DNA of 64,000 nucleotides from Frankia alni ACN14a (GTDB lineage Bacteria; Actinomycetota; Actinomycetes; Frankiales; Frankiaceae), in the NCBI RefSeq assembly GCF_000058485.1, contig NC_008278.1:1172962-1236961 (forward strand), in the 5' to 3' direction. The position numbers and the translations under genes are program-made. Each line of letters starts with the position of its first letter. The first letter of the stretch is position 1. The notes beneath the pieces were generated by a model that had not been told where the DNA came from, ran no database searches, and saw nothing but the letters and a program-made list of their open reading frames with translations. Below, piece after piece: positions 28,308-39,683 of this stretch.

Positions 28308-29195
28308 TCTTGAAAAAATTCACCCGGGCGACCCCGCGTCGCCTGTCGTCAGGTCCGGTGTGCCGCGCCGGCACAGCCCCCGCCGGGACGCGGCGCGGAT
28401 CCACGGGTCGTCCGATGGTCGCGTGACCGGGCGAGGCCTCCCGTCCGGTGCCACCGGCCGCCCGGACGGATCCGGAATCGGGAGGGACGTCCGGTCCGTG
28501 GGTCCGGCGGACAACTTCGTGGACGGTGGTTCGCCTACCCCGGCGATCGCCTGGTCACACGGCCCGGCCGGAACGTCACCGGCGAAGGCTGCAACTCGGG
28601 GCCGCCTGGGCGGCCTCCGCGGCCCGGCATATCCCCGGCGGGGCCACCGGCGCCGGACTAATCGTGCGAAACGGAAGAAATAAACAAAACGGATTAACCG
28701 GTACAAGCGACCGATGGAGAGCCGACGTCGGACGGCCGGGGAACGCCCTGGGTCGACCGTCGGCTGGCAGGGACATGCCAGCGGGCGACAGGTGGCGCCG
28801 GGCTGCCCGCGGACTGTCCGGGAACGGACAGTCCGGGCTGGCCCGAAAGTCGTAATGGCGGCGGGTCGGCGGGAGGCGCGCGGGCGGCGCCGGGACGCCG
28901 GCCGGAGTCGAAGCCGGCCGTCGGGATCGCCGAGAACAGGGCTCGGGAGCCCGCGATGGTGGGCCGGAGGGGGCGTGGTGTGGCGCCGGCGAACCCGGTG
29001 ATCGGCCGGGTGCACGCCGCCGACCACATGCGCGGCGACGGTCCCGCGGCGAGAACGCGAAGGTGGTCACGGCGGCGCGGGTGCGCCCAGGCGGCCGGAG
29101 GGGGAGGTCCGGCGCACAGGCGCTACTGGACCTGCCCGCGGTGGCTCCCGCCTCCACCCGCGGGGGCTCCCGCCAGGCCGGGGACGTGCCCGGGC
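28308..29195. other. Gene-poor region between whiD and the DUF5319 gene
   Basis: No credible gene was found in either strand across about 890 bp; the open frames are Arg/Pro-rich shadows. It contains an AT-rich tract near 28655-28695, unusual here, and a perfect hairpin at 28810-28835 (11-bp stem, GGAA loop). An untranslated RNA or a long 5' region is possible. Confidence 0.5.
28810..28835. other. Perfect hairpin with GGAA tetraloop
   Basis: CGGACTGTCCG (28810-28820) and CGGACAGTCCG (28825-28835) form an 11-bp perfect stem around GGAA, a GNRA-type loop. The arms themselves are nearly palindromic (GGACNGTCC). No T-run follows. It may be a structured RNA element or a protein-binding site. Confidence 0.6.
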
Positions 29196-29612
29196 TCAGC
29201 GGGAGTCGGCCTCCGAGGCGGCTGAGGCCTCGTACACGCCGTCGGCGAAGCCGCGGGCATATTCCCAGCTCACGTAGCACGACGGGTCGGGAGAGAAGGC
29301 CGGCTCGTGGACGCGCGTCCGCCCCTCGTTGAGGAGGTTGCGCAGATTGCCAGCCAGCAGCTCCCAGTCGAAGTAGTGGGGCTCGGCGCAGCCCTCGCAG
29401 TCGACGACGAGGCCGCGGTAGCCGCGCGGCTCGAGCAGCGTGCGGAAGACGTCGAGGTCTCCCAGCTCGGCGAGGACCTCCTCCCGCTCGTGCAAGGACA
29501 GCGGTTCGAGCAGGTCGAGGTCGTCGACGGAGTCGAGGCGCGCGAGCTCGGCGGCCGGATCCTCGGGGTCACCCGCGAAGGGGTCGACAGGCTCGTCGCT
29601 CACGTCGACCAC
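29196..29612 (-). CDS. DUF5319 family protein
   Basis: The product is 138 residues, acidic at the N-terminus (DPFAGDPEDPAAELARLD). The conserved part follows: LDLLEPLSLHEREEVLAELG, then RGLVVDCEGCAEPHYFDWEL, NLLNEGRTRVHEPAF and YVSWEYARGFADGVYE. The C-X2-C pair with nearby His may bind zinc. DUF5319 proteins are found next to guaB in many Actinobacteria, and this one is divergent from guaB. Their function is unknown. The start at GTG 29612 is uncertain; GTG 29603 is equally possible and neither has a strong ribosome binding site. Confidence 0.8.
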   Translation of the reverse strand: MVDVSDEPVDPFAGDPEDPAAELARLDSVDDLDLLEPLSLHEREEVLAELGDLDVFRTLLEPRGYRGLVVDCEGCAEPHYFDWELLAGNLRNLLNEGRTRVHEPAFSPDPSCYVSWEYARGFADGVYEASAASEADSR

Positions 29613-29810
29613 GCTACGCTTGCCCGGACTGCTAAGTGGTCCCGATCAGGAGTCTCGGCACCGTTGTGCAGTGCTTGTGGACAGGTCCGTGTAGGTCCGT
29701 CTGCTGTTGCGCGACCCGCGTGGCGCTGGTCGGACCCCGGATGAGCCGCCCGCGGCGGACCTGCCGCGATCTCCGTCACGCCGCGACCGCCCACAAGCGC
29801 CACCGACCTC

Positions 29811-31622
<1,812 letters not shown>

Positions 31623-31780
31623 GGCCGCCGCCGCGGTTGCGCCCCTCGTCACCCCCCGGCCCCGTCCCGACACCGGCGATCAGGTGCCCGTGACGGGGGC
31701 GTCGGCGCGCGGGCGACCAGAGCAGGTACGTCAGTGTCCGGCCGGCGTGAGCCCGCCGACCCAACCAGGAGGCGCCAGCA

Positions 31781-32911
31781 GTGGCAGAGGTCGAGATCGG
31801 TATCGGCAAGAACGCGCGGGTCGCGTACGGTCTCGACGCCGTCGGCATCGTCCCGTCGCGTCGGACCCGCGATCCGCAGGACGTCTCGCTGGCCTGGGAG
31901 ATCGACGCCTACCGCTTCGACCTGCCGCTGGTGGCGGCCGCCGCCGACGCCGTCACCTCGCCGGCGTCGGCGATCGCGCTCGGCCGGCTCGGCGGGCTCG
32001 GCGTCCTGCACGTCGAGGGGCTGTGGACCCGGTACGAGCAGCCCGAGGACCACATCGGCGAGCTCACCGAGATCGGCGCCAAGGAGGGACAGCAGGCGGC
32101 GACCGAACGGCTGCGCGCGCTGTACGAGTCGCCGGTGCTGCCGGAGCTCATCGCTCGCCGTCTCGGCGAGCTGCGCGACGCCGGGGTGGTCGTCGCCGCG
32201 GCGCTGCGCCCGCAGAAGGTCCGCGCGCTGAGCCAGCACGTGCTGGCGGCCGGTGTCGACCTGCTGGTCATCCACGGCACCGCGGTCTCCGCCGAACACC
32301 AGTCCCGGCGCAGCGAGCCCCTCAACCTCAAGCGGTTCATCGGCGAGCTGGACGTTCCCGTGCTGGTCGGGGGGTGCGCGTCGTTCTCGACCGCGCTGCA
32401 CCTGATGCGGACCGGCGCCGCCGGGGTCATCGTCGGCGTCGGTTCGGGCCTGGGCGACCGGACCCATGACGTGCTCGGGGTGGGGGTCCCGCTCGCCACC
32501 GCCATCGCGGACGCCGCCGGAGCCCGGATGCGCTACCTCGACGAGTCGGGTGGCCGCTACGTCCACGTCGTCGCGCACGGCGACCTGCAGACCGGCGGTG
32601 ACCTCGCAAAGGCGATCGCCTGTGGCGCCGACGCGGTCATGGTGGACGCGGCGCTGGCGGCGGCAGAGGACGCGCCGGGCCAGGGCGGGATGTGGCCGAT
32701 GGACGTGCTGCACTCCGACCTGCCGCGTGGACGGTGGGCGCCGGCCCCCCCGACGGGCACCCTGGCGCAGATCGTCACAGGGCCCGGCGCGGCCACCGGA
32801 ACGGGCCTGCTCAACCTCGCCGGCGGTCTGCGGACCGCCATGGCGACGACCGGGTACGCGACCCTCAAGGAGTTCCAGAAGGCCGAGATCATGGTGACCG
32901 CCGGCTCCTGA
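31781..32911 (+). CDS. GuaB3 family IMP dehydrogenase-related protein
   Basis: This 376-residue protein of the IMPDH/GMP reductase superfamily starts MAEVEIGIGKNARVAYGLDA at GTG 31781. It lacks CBS domains, as GuaB3 proteins do. The C-terminal motif YLDESGGRYVHVVAHGD and AIACGADAVMVDAALAAAED are typical. At the usual loop position, where IMPDH has the catalytic cysteine (GSICTTR), this protein reads GVGSGLGDRTHDVLGVGVP with no cysteine. GuaB3 roles in Actinobacteria are unsettled. It follows guaB by 158 bp, and the pair is conserved in the phylum. Confidence 0.9.
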   Translation: MAEVEIGIGKNARVAYGLDAVGIVPSRRTRDPQDVSLAWEIDAYRFDLPLVAAAADAVTSPASAIALGRLGGLGVLHVEGLWTRYEQPEDHIGELTEIGAKEGQQAATERLRALYESPVLPELIARRLGELRDAGVVVAAALRPQKVRALSQHVLAAGVDLLVIHGTAVSAEHQSRRSEPLNLKRFIGELDVPVLVGGCASFSTALHLMRTGAAGVIVGVGSGLGDRTHDVLGVGVPLATAIADAAGARMRYLDESGGRYVHVVAHGDLQTGGDLAKAIACGADAVMVDAALAAAEDAPGQGGMWPMDVLHSDLPRGRWAPAPPTGTLAQIVTGPGAATGTGLLNLAGGLRTAMATTGYATLKEFQKAEIMVTAGS

Positions 32912-33101
32912 CCGGCCCGGGGGCCGTCGGCGCCCGAGCCGGCCGCGGGTATCCCTGCGGGCGATCGGCCGCGCGGCGGGCCGATACCCGACTCCGGCGG
33001 AACAGTCCACGCCCCGACGGTGGCGGCGGTACCCGGCCGATCCGGACCCCTGGTGGACATGGCACCCTGGGAGCGTCCGTCTCCGGCACGAAGGACGACA
33101 G

Positions 33102-34511
33102 ATGCGCCTCGACGAGCACGGCCGCTGGGTCAGCGATGACGGCGCCTACCTCTGGGACGAAGCCGCCCAGACGTGGCAGCCGTCCTCCGCTGTGCCGCCG
33201 GCAGGCTCCAGCGGCGACCCGGCGCGGGCGCAGCCGGCCGGCACCGTCGACGCCGGGTCGCGTGATGGCGGCGATGCGCGCCCGGGCGGCCTGGCCGACG
33301 CCACCGCTGCGGGCTCCCCGGCCTACCCGGGGTCGGTCTTCGGGTCCGGCCCGGGTGGCACGCCGGACGGTGGGCGGGGCGCCGCCGCCCCGGCGCGCGG
33401 TGCGGGGCTCGGATCGCCCGCCGTGGTGCGCCACGAGGTCCGTCCTGGATCGCCGCGTCCCGGAAGCTCGGCCGCGGGCGAACCGCCGGCCGGTGCGAAC
33501 CCGCCGGGTGTTCGCGGCCTGTTCGGCGCCGCCGGCCTGACCGGCGGCGTGCGCTCGGCGGGCGGACCGGGCTCGGCCGGTGACCTTGGCGGCCCGGCCG
33601 CCGGCTCCGGCCCGGCCGCCGGCTCCGGCCCGGCCGCCGGCTCCGGCTCGGCCCCTGGCTCTGGCATGACCACGGGGGAACTGGCGTCCTACGGCGGCAC
33701 CGGGCAGTTCGGGCGGTGGGCTTCGCCGGACGCCCCGCCGGACGCCGACGCAGCCGGGCCGAGCGGCCCGCCGCACGTGACCGCGCCGACCGCTGCCACC
33801 GGGATGACTTCCGCCGGCACCACGGGCCCCGGCCCCGCCGGCACCCCCGGGGGCTGGCACGACGGCGATGCGACCGGCGAGTTTCGGCGGGTCGGTGCGC
33901 CGACGGGTACGGGGGCCCCGCCGGCGCGGGCGGCCGGTGTGGCGGACTGGGACGATGACCTCGACGACGAGGGTGACTCCGGCACCGACGCTTTCGGTGG
34001 CGGGAATCCCTTCGGCGGCACGGAGCCTGGCCGCGGCACGAAGTTCGATGGCGAACCCGAGTCCGGTTGGGCACCGTCGGGACCGCGCAGGCCGGCGTCG
34101 GCGGTCGCCCGCCCGGCCGCCGCCGGGGGGCTGGGCGAACGCGTCGGCGGGTTCCTCCGGCAGGCCCGCGATCGTCCCCCGCTGCTGATCGCGGCCATCG
34201 TCGTGCTGGTCTGCGTGGGCCTTGGGGTCGCGGGATTCCTCGCTTTCGGCGGGGGCGGCTCGGACGGTGGGTCGGCCGTGGGTGCCGCGGCAGCCGGCAA
34301 GGGCCATTACAGCAAGGCCGTCCGCGAGGCGTATCTGAGCTCCTGCCTGGACGTCAGCAACGGCAACGAGGGGTACTGCACCTGCACTCTGGACAAGCTG
34401 GAGGCCACCTACACGGAGGAGGAGTACAAGCGGTTCAACGCCAGCGTCCAGTCGGAGTCGTCGCGGCGCATCGTGCGCGAGATGTACGCCGCCTGTCGTG
34501 ACAAGCGATGA
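33102..34511 (+). CDS. Single-pass membrane protein with C-terminal Cys domain
   Basis: The family is not recognised; the product is 469 residues. It starts MRLDEHGRWVSDDGAYLWDE, a Trp-containing motif like those at the N-terminus of other actinobacterial membrane proteins. Residues 30-350 are disordered and Gly/Ala/Pro-rich, with repeats of GSGPAA near 33600-33660. One transmembrane helix lies at about 362-383 (LIAAIVVLVCVGLGVAGFLA). The C-terminal 70 residues, probably outside, are helical with four cysteines (SSCLDVSNGNEGYCTCTLDK ... AACRDKR), likely two disulfides. GAAGG lies about 8 bases before the ATG. It follows guaB3 on the same strand. Role unknown. Confidence 0.75.
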   Translation: MRLDEHGRWVSDDGAYLWDEAAQTWQPSSAVPPAGSSGDPARAQPAGTVDAGSRDGGDARPGGLADATAAGSPAYPGSVFGSGPGGTPDGGRGAAAPARGAGLGSPAVVRHEVRPGSPRPGSSAAGEPPAGANPPGVRGLFGAAGLTGGVRSAGGPGSAGDLGGPAAGSGPAAGSGPAAGSGSAPGSGMTTGELASYGGTGQFGRWASPDAPPDADAAGPSGPPHVTAPTAATGMTSAGTTGPGPAGTPGGWHDGDATGEFRRVGAPTGTGAPPARAAGVADWDDDLDDEGDSGTDAFGGGNPFGGTEPGRGTKFDGEPESGWAPSGPRRPASAVARPAAAGGLGERVGGFLRQARDRPPLLIAAIVVLVCVGLGVAGFLAFGGGGSDGGSAVGAAAAGKGHYSKAVREAYLSSCLDVSNGNEGYCTCTLDKLEATYTEEEYKRFNASVQSESSRRIVREMYAACRDKR

Positions 34512-34899
34512 CTCCCTCCCGTGTACCATGGTCAGTCGGAGCTAAGACCCCATATCCTTCCGGGCTTATGGGCGACCCGCCAGCGAGCTATTGCTTTTTT
34601 GCCGGCCGTACGGTAGGACGTCCATCACGCATAGCCACACGATCACGGCCAGGCGGTGCGCGGGGCCGCAGACCGGGATCGCATGCCTCCGAGCGGCGCT
34701 GCTCCCGACCGACTGATCTGGCTGGGTGCGGGTTGCGACGAGATGGTTCAGACAATGCACGTCCACACGATGGCTGCCCACATCGTGCTGATCTGGGGGG
34801 CAGGAGATGCCGCCCGATGACCATGCACCGTAGCCCGGGGCCCGAGGGCCCTGCGTCTGCCGTTCCGTCCACCCGCGTGCCGAGGCGGGGGGCAGTTCG
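34512..34899 (+). other. Non-coding gap between two membrane-protein genes
   Basis: No gene was seen in these 388 bp. The first 120 bases are richer in A+T than the surroundings, with a weak inverted repeat (CCCATA 34549-34554, TATGGG 34567-34572) and a T6 run at about 34595. This may be the end of the upstream transcript and the promoter of the downstream gene. Confidence 0.4.
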
Positions 34900-37800
34900 G
34901 TGACGACCCACGATGCCGATGTGAACGGCCCGGCCCGGCCGGCTCCGCCCCGCCGCGACGACGACTTCTTCGCCGTCGAGCGGGTCGGCGAGCCCGAGTC
35001 CCGCCCCTCCGCCGCGCCGTCCCAGGTCTCCTTCGCCCCGACCCCCTGGCCACCGCAGTCCGCCGAGCCGCCGAACGCGGGGCCGCCGAACGCGGGGCCG
35101 GTGAACTCCGGGCCGCGGGCGGTCCGGCCGCAGGACTCCGCCGTGGCGCCGCCCGGCGGGCCGCCGCGCCGCACCGATCCCTTCGACGTCACCAGCACCT
35201 GGGACGGTCCGGCGCCGCGACCCGGAGGCGGGTCCTCGTCGATCTCCGTGGCGCCTCCGGTCGACGCCGTCGCGCCGGGCGGTTTCCGGCCGATGGCGAA
35301 CCTGCCGTCGATGTCACCCCCGGTACCGCCCGCATCCGCCGGCGCCGGCCCGTCCGCCCGTCGGGAGCCGGGCGTCGACCGGATCGGATCGCCGGTGGCA
35401 GGTGGCCGGACCGGGCCCGGTGACCAGCGGGCGTGGGGTGGTTCGTCCGCGGACGCGGTGCGCGTCGGTGACTCGCCCCAGCACGGCGCGCCCGCGGCGG
35501 ACCGGTCCGCCGGCGGTTACACCGACCCGTTCACCGGCGGTTTCCCCATCTCCGCCCGTCCGGTCCCCGCCACCGGTCCCCGTACGGGTCCGACCCCGTT
35601 GTCGTCTCAGCCCCCGGCGGCCTACCCGGTCGCGGCGCCACGGCAGGCCGCGTACCCGCCGTCCGCGCCCGCCGGCCCGCCGGCGTCCGCGGGCTTCTCC
35701 GCGGCCCCCGCCATGCCCGGCACGAACGGCATGCCCGGTACCAACGGCATGCCCGGCAGCAACGGCATGCCCGGTACCAACGGCATGCCCGTGGCCGGAG
35801 CCGCGTCTGCAGCCGCACCGCCGGGAACGGCCGGCCGGGCGACCGGTTCGCCGTTCGGGGGGGCCCGCCAGCCGGAGCCCGGGACGCAACAGCGCGTGGG
35901 ACCGGACGGCTTCGGCGTGACCGACGCCAGCCCGCATCCGGCTCGGCCGGCGATGCCCGGCGGTCGCGGCCCGGGTTGGACCGGCCCCGGCGGCTACGGA
36001 CCCCAGGGCGGGGCCGACCTGCCCGCCACCGCGGGCAGTGGGCGGGAGGCCCCTCGGCAGACGGATCCGTGGAACGGCCACAGCTCGCCGCGGCTGCGGC
36101 CGCCGGCGTCACCCGCAGCCGACCCGGCCCAGGCAGGCTGGGGGACGGGCGGGCAGGCTCCCGACTACCCGTCGGTGCCGCCGCGCGGCTTCGGTGGGGT
36201 GGGTGCCTACCCGTCGCGGGAGTCCGGAGCTGGAGCTGCGGGCCGACCCGGGGACCTCGCCGCGCGCGGCCAGGCCGCGGCCGCCGGCGAGGCGTTCGCA
36301 GCCGGGGCGGCGGCGCCCCCGGCAGGAGGTGTGTACGACCGCGCGGGCGCCGGCCCGCTTCTCGGCGCCGGCGCGGCGTCGGCGAGCCTGTCGGGACCGG
36401 CCGCTGGGATCGAGCCGGGGCCTGCGGTCGATCGCGGGCGCTCCGGCCCCACCGCGGCGCCCCTCGCTCGACCAGAACGCCCCCGGGATGCGTCGCAGGG
36501 TGCGCCCGGCGCCTCGGCCTGGCGCAACCCGTTGACCGACACCGGCAGTTTCGTCCGCCCGCTGCCGCCGCCCGGCGTCCCCGGCTCGCTCGCCGACCGG
36601 GAAGATCCCCTGTCGGGGCCGTTGCCGGTGGGACGGCGTCGCCGTGGGTCCGGGGTCGGGATGGCCGGGGCTGGAGTGCCGGAGGCTGGAGCGCCCGGAC
36701 CCGCCGGGCCTGGAATCGGTGAGTCTGGAGTCGGAGCGCCTGGAATCGGGGGAGCCGGCACCGGCTGGCGTGCGCCCGCCGCCTCGCCGGCGGGGGAGCG
36801 CCACCTGTCCCCTGCTCGGGAGGGAGCAGCGACAGGCGTCGACCGAGCCGGTTCCGCCTCGGTCGCGCCGGACGCGGCCCCGGTCGGCATGCGAGCCGGT
36901 GGCCCGCCTCCGCGGCGGGTCGAGGAGACGATGACGACAGCCCGGCCGCTGTACCGGCCGGATGCACCGGCTACCGGTGGGCAGCCCGAGGGCAGGCCCG
37001 GGCAGCCCGGCGAGGCGGGCGGTCGGAGCCCCGGCGCGGCCGGCCCCACCGGGCGCCGGCCGGAGACGCCGGCCGAGATGACCTCCCTGGTCACCCGGCG
37101 AGCATCGGGCCGGGGACGGGGCGGCGCCGCGAACTCGGCGGGGGACGACGACAGCGGTTGGCAGCCGTCCCGGACGGTGCGCAAGCCGAGCGGTCGCAGC
37201 GTTCCCGCCGATCGTCGCCGCACGCCGAATCCGGTGACTGACACCGACAGCCTGCAGCCGGTCTCCGCCCCGTCCGCGGGACGGCCCACTGCCGGCGGTC
37301 GGGTGGAAGGCCGTTCCGACACCGGCGAGCGGCGGCGGCGCACAGCCGACCGGGCAGCCCGCAGCGGCGCGACCGGGCCGGGGGCGCGCCGCGCCACGGG
37401 TCGGCGAGCGGACACCACCGGCGGCCATGGCGGTGGCGGCCATGGCGGTGGCGGCCATGGGGGTGGGGGCCATGGGGGTGGCGGCCCTGCGAGCCCGCAG
37501 CGGCGGTCCGCGCGCGCGGCGACGTCCTCGGGACTGCTGGAACCGACCGACCGCCGGGACGCGACGCCCGACGACGAGCCGCCGCTCGAGGACCGGCTGG
37601 CCTGGCTCCGGCAGGGCTGGATCGGCCCGCTGGCGGTCGCGCTGGTCGTGGCGCTGCTGGCGGTCGGCGGCTATGTCCTGCTGCGCGGTGGCGGCAACGA
37701 GGGCGGCGGGCCGATCACCGCGAGCCCGTCGGCCGACGCCTCGGCCACCCCGGCGACGACCAACCCGGACGCCCTCACCGGCAAGGCGATGATCGACGGC

Positions 37801-38115
37801 AGCTGGCAGTGCCGCCTGGTCACCGTCACCGATCCGATCAGCCTGTCCCACGAGGTGGTGGGGGTGCTGGTGGTCCAACGCACGGCGGGCGACTACACCT
37901 GGAACGGCGTGGGCGGCCAGTACACGATCACCCCCGTGGCCGGCAACGACGGCGGGAATGTGATCGGCGACGTGAGGTTCACCAGCGGTCCGCTGAAGGA
38001 CCTCGCGGCGGTGCACATCGCCAAGCCGGGGGACGGAATCCGCGGGAAGGCGCAGGGCACCCTGGATCTCAAGGCCAACGGGACTGCGCCGCATCGAATC
38101 TGCGGAGTGAACTGA
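34900..38115 (+). CDS. Very large disordered membrane protein
   Basis: The family is not recognised; the product is 1071 residues from GTG 34900. Residues 1-900 are Pro/Gly/Ala/Arg-rich and predicted disordered. They include a tetrad repeat (NGMPGTNGMPGSNGMP), a run of GHGGGGHGGGGHGGGG, and many short Gly-Ala blocks (GAPGIGGAG). A single transmembrane helix lies at about 907-930 (GWIGPLAVALVVALLAVGGY). The last 130 residues, probably outside, form a compact beta-rich domain (SWQCRLVTVTDPISLSHEVV ... HRICGVN) with two cysteines that may pair. The architecture mirrors the two other anchored proteins of the window. Role unknown; a cell-envelope role is a guess. Confidence 0.75.
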   Translation: MTTHDADVNGPARPAPPRRDDDFFAVERVGEPESRPSAAPSQVSFAPTPWPPQSAEPPNAGPPNAGPVNSGPRAVRPQDSAVAPPGGPPRRTDPFDVTSTWDGPAPRPGGGSSSISVAPPVDAVAPGGFRPMANLPSMSPPVPPASAGAGPSARREPGVDRIGSPVAGGRTGPGDQRAWGGSSADAVRVGDSPQHGAPAADRSAGGYTDPFTGGFPISARPVPATGPRTGPTPLSSQPPAAYPVAAPRQAAYPPSAPAGPPASAGFSAAPAMPGTNGMPGTNGMPGSNGMPGTNGMPVAGAASAAAPPGTAGRATGSPFGGARQPEPGTQQRVGPDGFGVTDASPHPARPAMPGGRGPGWTGPGGYGPQGGADLPATAGSGREAPRQTDPWNGHSSPRLRPPASPAADPAQAGWGTGGQAPDYPSVPPRGFGGVGAYPSRESGAGAAGRPGDLAARGQAAAAGEAFAAGAAAPPAGGVYDRAGAGPLLGAGAASASLSGPAAGIEPGPAVDRGRSGPTAAPLARPERPRDASQGAPGASAWRNPLTDTGSFVRPLPPPGVPGSLADREDPLSGPLPVGRRRRGSGVGMAGAGVPEAGAPGPAGPGIGESGVGAPGIGGAGTGWRAPAASPAGERHLSPAREGAATGVDRAGSASVAPDAAPVGMRAGGPPPRRVEETMTTARPLYRPDAPATGGQPEGRPGQPGEAGGRSPGAAGPTGRRPETPAEMTSLVTRRASGRGRGGAANSAGDDDSGWQPSRTVRKPSGRSVPADRRRTPNPVTDTDSLQPVSAPSAGRPTAGGRVEGRSDTGERRRRTADRAARSGATGPGARRATGRRADTTGGHGGGGHGGGGHGGGGHGGGGPASPQRRSARAATSSGLLEPTDRRDATPDDEPPLEDRLAWLRQGWIGPLAVALVVALLAVGGYVLLRGGGNEGGGPITASPSADASATPATTNPDALTGKAMIDGSWQCRLVTVTDPISLSHEVVGVLVVQRTAGDYTWNGVGGQYTITPVAGNDGGNVIGDVRFTSGPLKDLAAVHIAKPGDGIRGKAQGTLDLKANGTAPHRICGVN

Positions 38116-38250
38116 GAACATCCGTCCCTATGCTGACTGTAAGCGGGAACGGCGAAATGTCTGTTCTAACCGGTGGGTCGGCGATGCCGGCCGGTCGGCG
38201 GGCGACCCCGGTTGTCGGGTTTAGACGGCGGTGCGGCAGGATCAGGTGCC

Positions 38251-39660
38251 ATGCTCAGGTCTGACCGTGGTATGGGTGGCTGGCGGCGTTCCGCCGCCGG
38301 CAACGAGAAGGATGTGGCCGGCGGGGTGGGCGGCGGTGTCCCGGCGGCTGTCGGGACCGGTCGACCGGCCGTCGACCGGCGCAGTCTGCTCCGCTGGGCC
38401 GGGACCGCCGCGGTGGCCGCGCCGGCCGCCGGGTTGCTCGCCGCCTGCGGCGGGTCGTCGTCCTCCGATGGTCCGCGCAAGGTGCGTCTCGGGTACGTGA
38501 CCTCCCGTACCGGGACGCTCAGCTCCTACAGCGTGGTCGATTCGTACGTCGTCCAGACGATGCGGTCACTGCTCGCCGACGGGGTCAAGGTGGGCGGTCG
38601 CAGCTACCCGGTGGAGATCTTCGTCCGCGACGCGGAGTCCGACCGGCACCGGGCCGGGATCGCCGCGACCGACCTGATCTTCAAGGACAAGGTCGACATC
38701 GTCCTGGTCGGCGGAACCTCGGACACGGCCATTCCGGTCGCCGATCAGTGTGAGATCAACCAGGTTCCGTGTATCTCGACGAGCGCCCCCTGGCAGTCCT
38801 GGTGGAACGGGCGCGGCGGTAACGTCGACATGCCCTTCCACTGGACCTACCACTTTTACTGGGGGATGGAGGACGTCGTCGCCACCTATGTGGCGATGTG
38901 GCGCCAGCTCGGGATCACCAAGGTGGGGTTGATGTATCCCGCGGACGATGACGGCCAGGCATTCGCCAACCCCGACTTCGGAATTCCCACCATCCGCAAC
39001 TTTGATTTTCAGCTCACCTCGCCGGCGACCTCGGGCTACCAGGTGGGAGCGCCGTCGTTCGACTCCTACCTGAGCGCCTTCAAGGCCGCCGGCGTCCAGG
39101 CGGTCGTCGGCATCGCCCAGGCAGCGGACTTCGCCACCTTCCGGCGCCAGACCCGAACCGCGGACTTCACCCCGAAGGCGCTGACCGTGTCGAAGGCGCT
39201 GAACTTCCAGGAGGACGTCCGGGCGCTCGGGTCCAACGGCGACGGGCTGACCACCGAGGTCGCCTGGTCGCCCGCACACCCCTACCGCAGCTCGCTGAAC
39301 AACAAGACCTCCCAGGACCTGGCCAGTGACTTCGCCAGCGCCCGCGGCCGCGGCTGGACGCAGTCGCTGGGCTTCTCCTACGCACTGTTCGAGGTGGCCG
39401 TGAAGGCGCTCGGCGGCGCCGCCTCGCTGGACCGGGAGGCGATCGCCGCGGCCGTCAAGGAGGTCGACGCCCAGACGATCGTCGGCCCGGTGGCGTTCGG
39501 ATCCCAGTCGAACGTGCCGAAGAACGTGGCCCGAACCGCGCTGGTCGGCGGGCAGTGGGACCAGGTCGACAACGACTTCGCGCTCAAGGTCGTGAACAAC
39601 AGCGGCAACAGCAAGGTCGGGGTGGACACGCAGTTGCGCCCGCTCCCGCCGCCGGTCTGA
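38251..39660 (+). CDS. Tat-exported lipoprotein, branched-chain amino-acid-type solute-binding protein
   Basis: The product is 469 residues. The N-terminal region has a twin-arginine motif (DRRSLLRWAG), a hydrophobic stretch and a lipobox LLAAC with Cys66, so it is probably exported folded and lipid-anchored. The mature part is a type-1 periplasmic-binding fold of the LivJ/Peripla_BP_6 group: VRLGYVTSRTGTLSSYSVVD, VDIVLVGGTSDTAIPVADQ and ISTSAPWQSWWNGRGG. The aromatic pocket region is WTYHFYWGMEDVVATYV. AGGATCAGG precedes the ATG at 38251; the earlier in-frame start at 38173 is less likely. No permease or ATPase gene lies in the window, so it is an orphan here. Ligand not predictable. Confidence 0.87.
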   Translation: MLRSDRGMGGWRRSAAGNEKDVAGGVGGGVPAAVGTGRPAVDRRSLLRWAGTAAVAAPAAGLLAACGGSSSSDGPRKVRLGYVTSRTGTLSSYSVVDSYVVQTMRSLLADGVKVGGRSYPVEIFVRDAESDRHRAGIAATDLIFKDKVDIVLVGGTSDTAIPVADQCEINQVPCISTSAPWQSWWNGRGGNVDMPFHWTYHFYWGMEDVVATYVAMWRQLGITKVGLMYPADDDGQAFANPDFGIPTIRNFDFQLTSPATSGYQVGAPSFDSYLSAFKAAGVQAVVGIAQAADFATFRRQTRTADFTPKALTVSKALNFQEDVRALGSNGDGLTTEVAWSPAHPYRSSLNNKTSQDLASDFASARGRGWTQSLGFSYALFEVAVKALGGAASLDREAIAAAVKEVDAQTIVGPVAFGSQSNVPKNVARTALVGGQWDQVDNDFALKVVNNSGNSKVGVDTQLRPLPPPV

Positions 39661-39683
39661 GCGGCGGACCGCCGACGCACACA

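Noticed and set aside
34512-34899. tRNA or known riboswitch in the AT-richer gap
   Set aside because: No acceptor/T-arm pattern (GGTTCRANTCC) and no riboswitch core was found.
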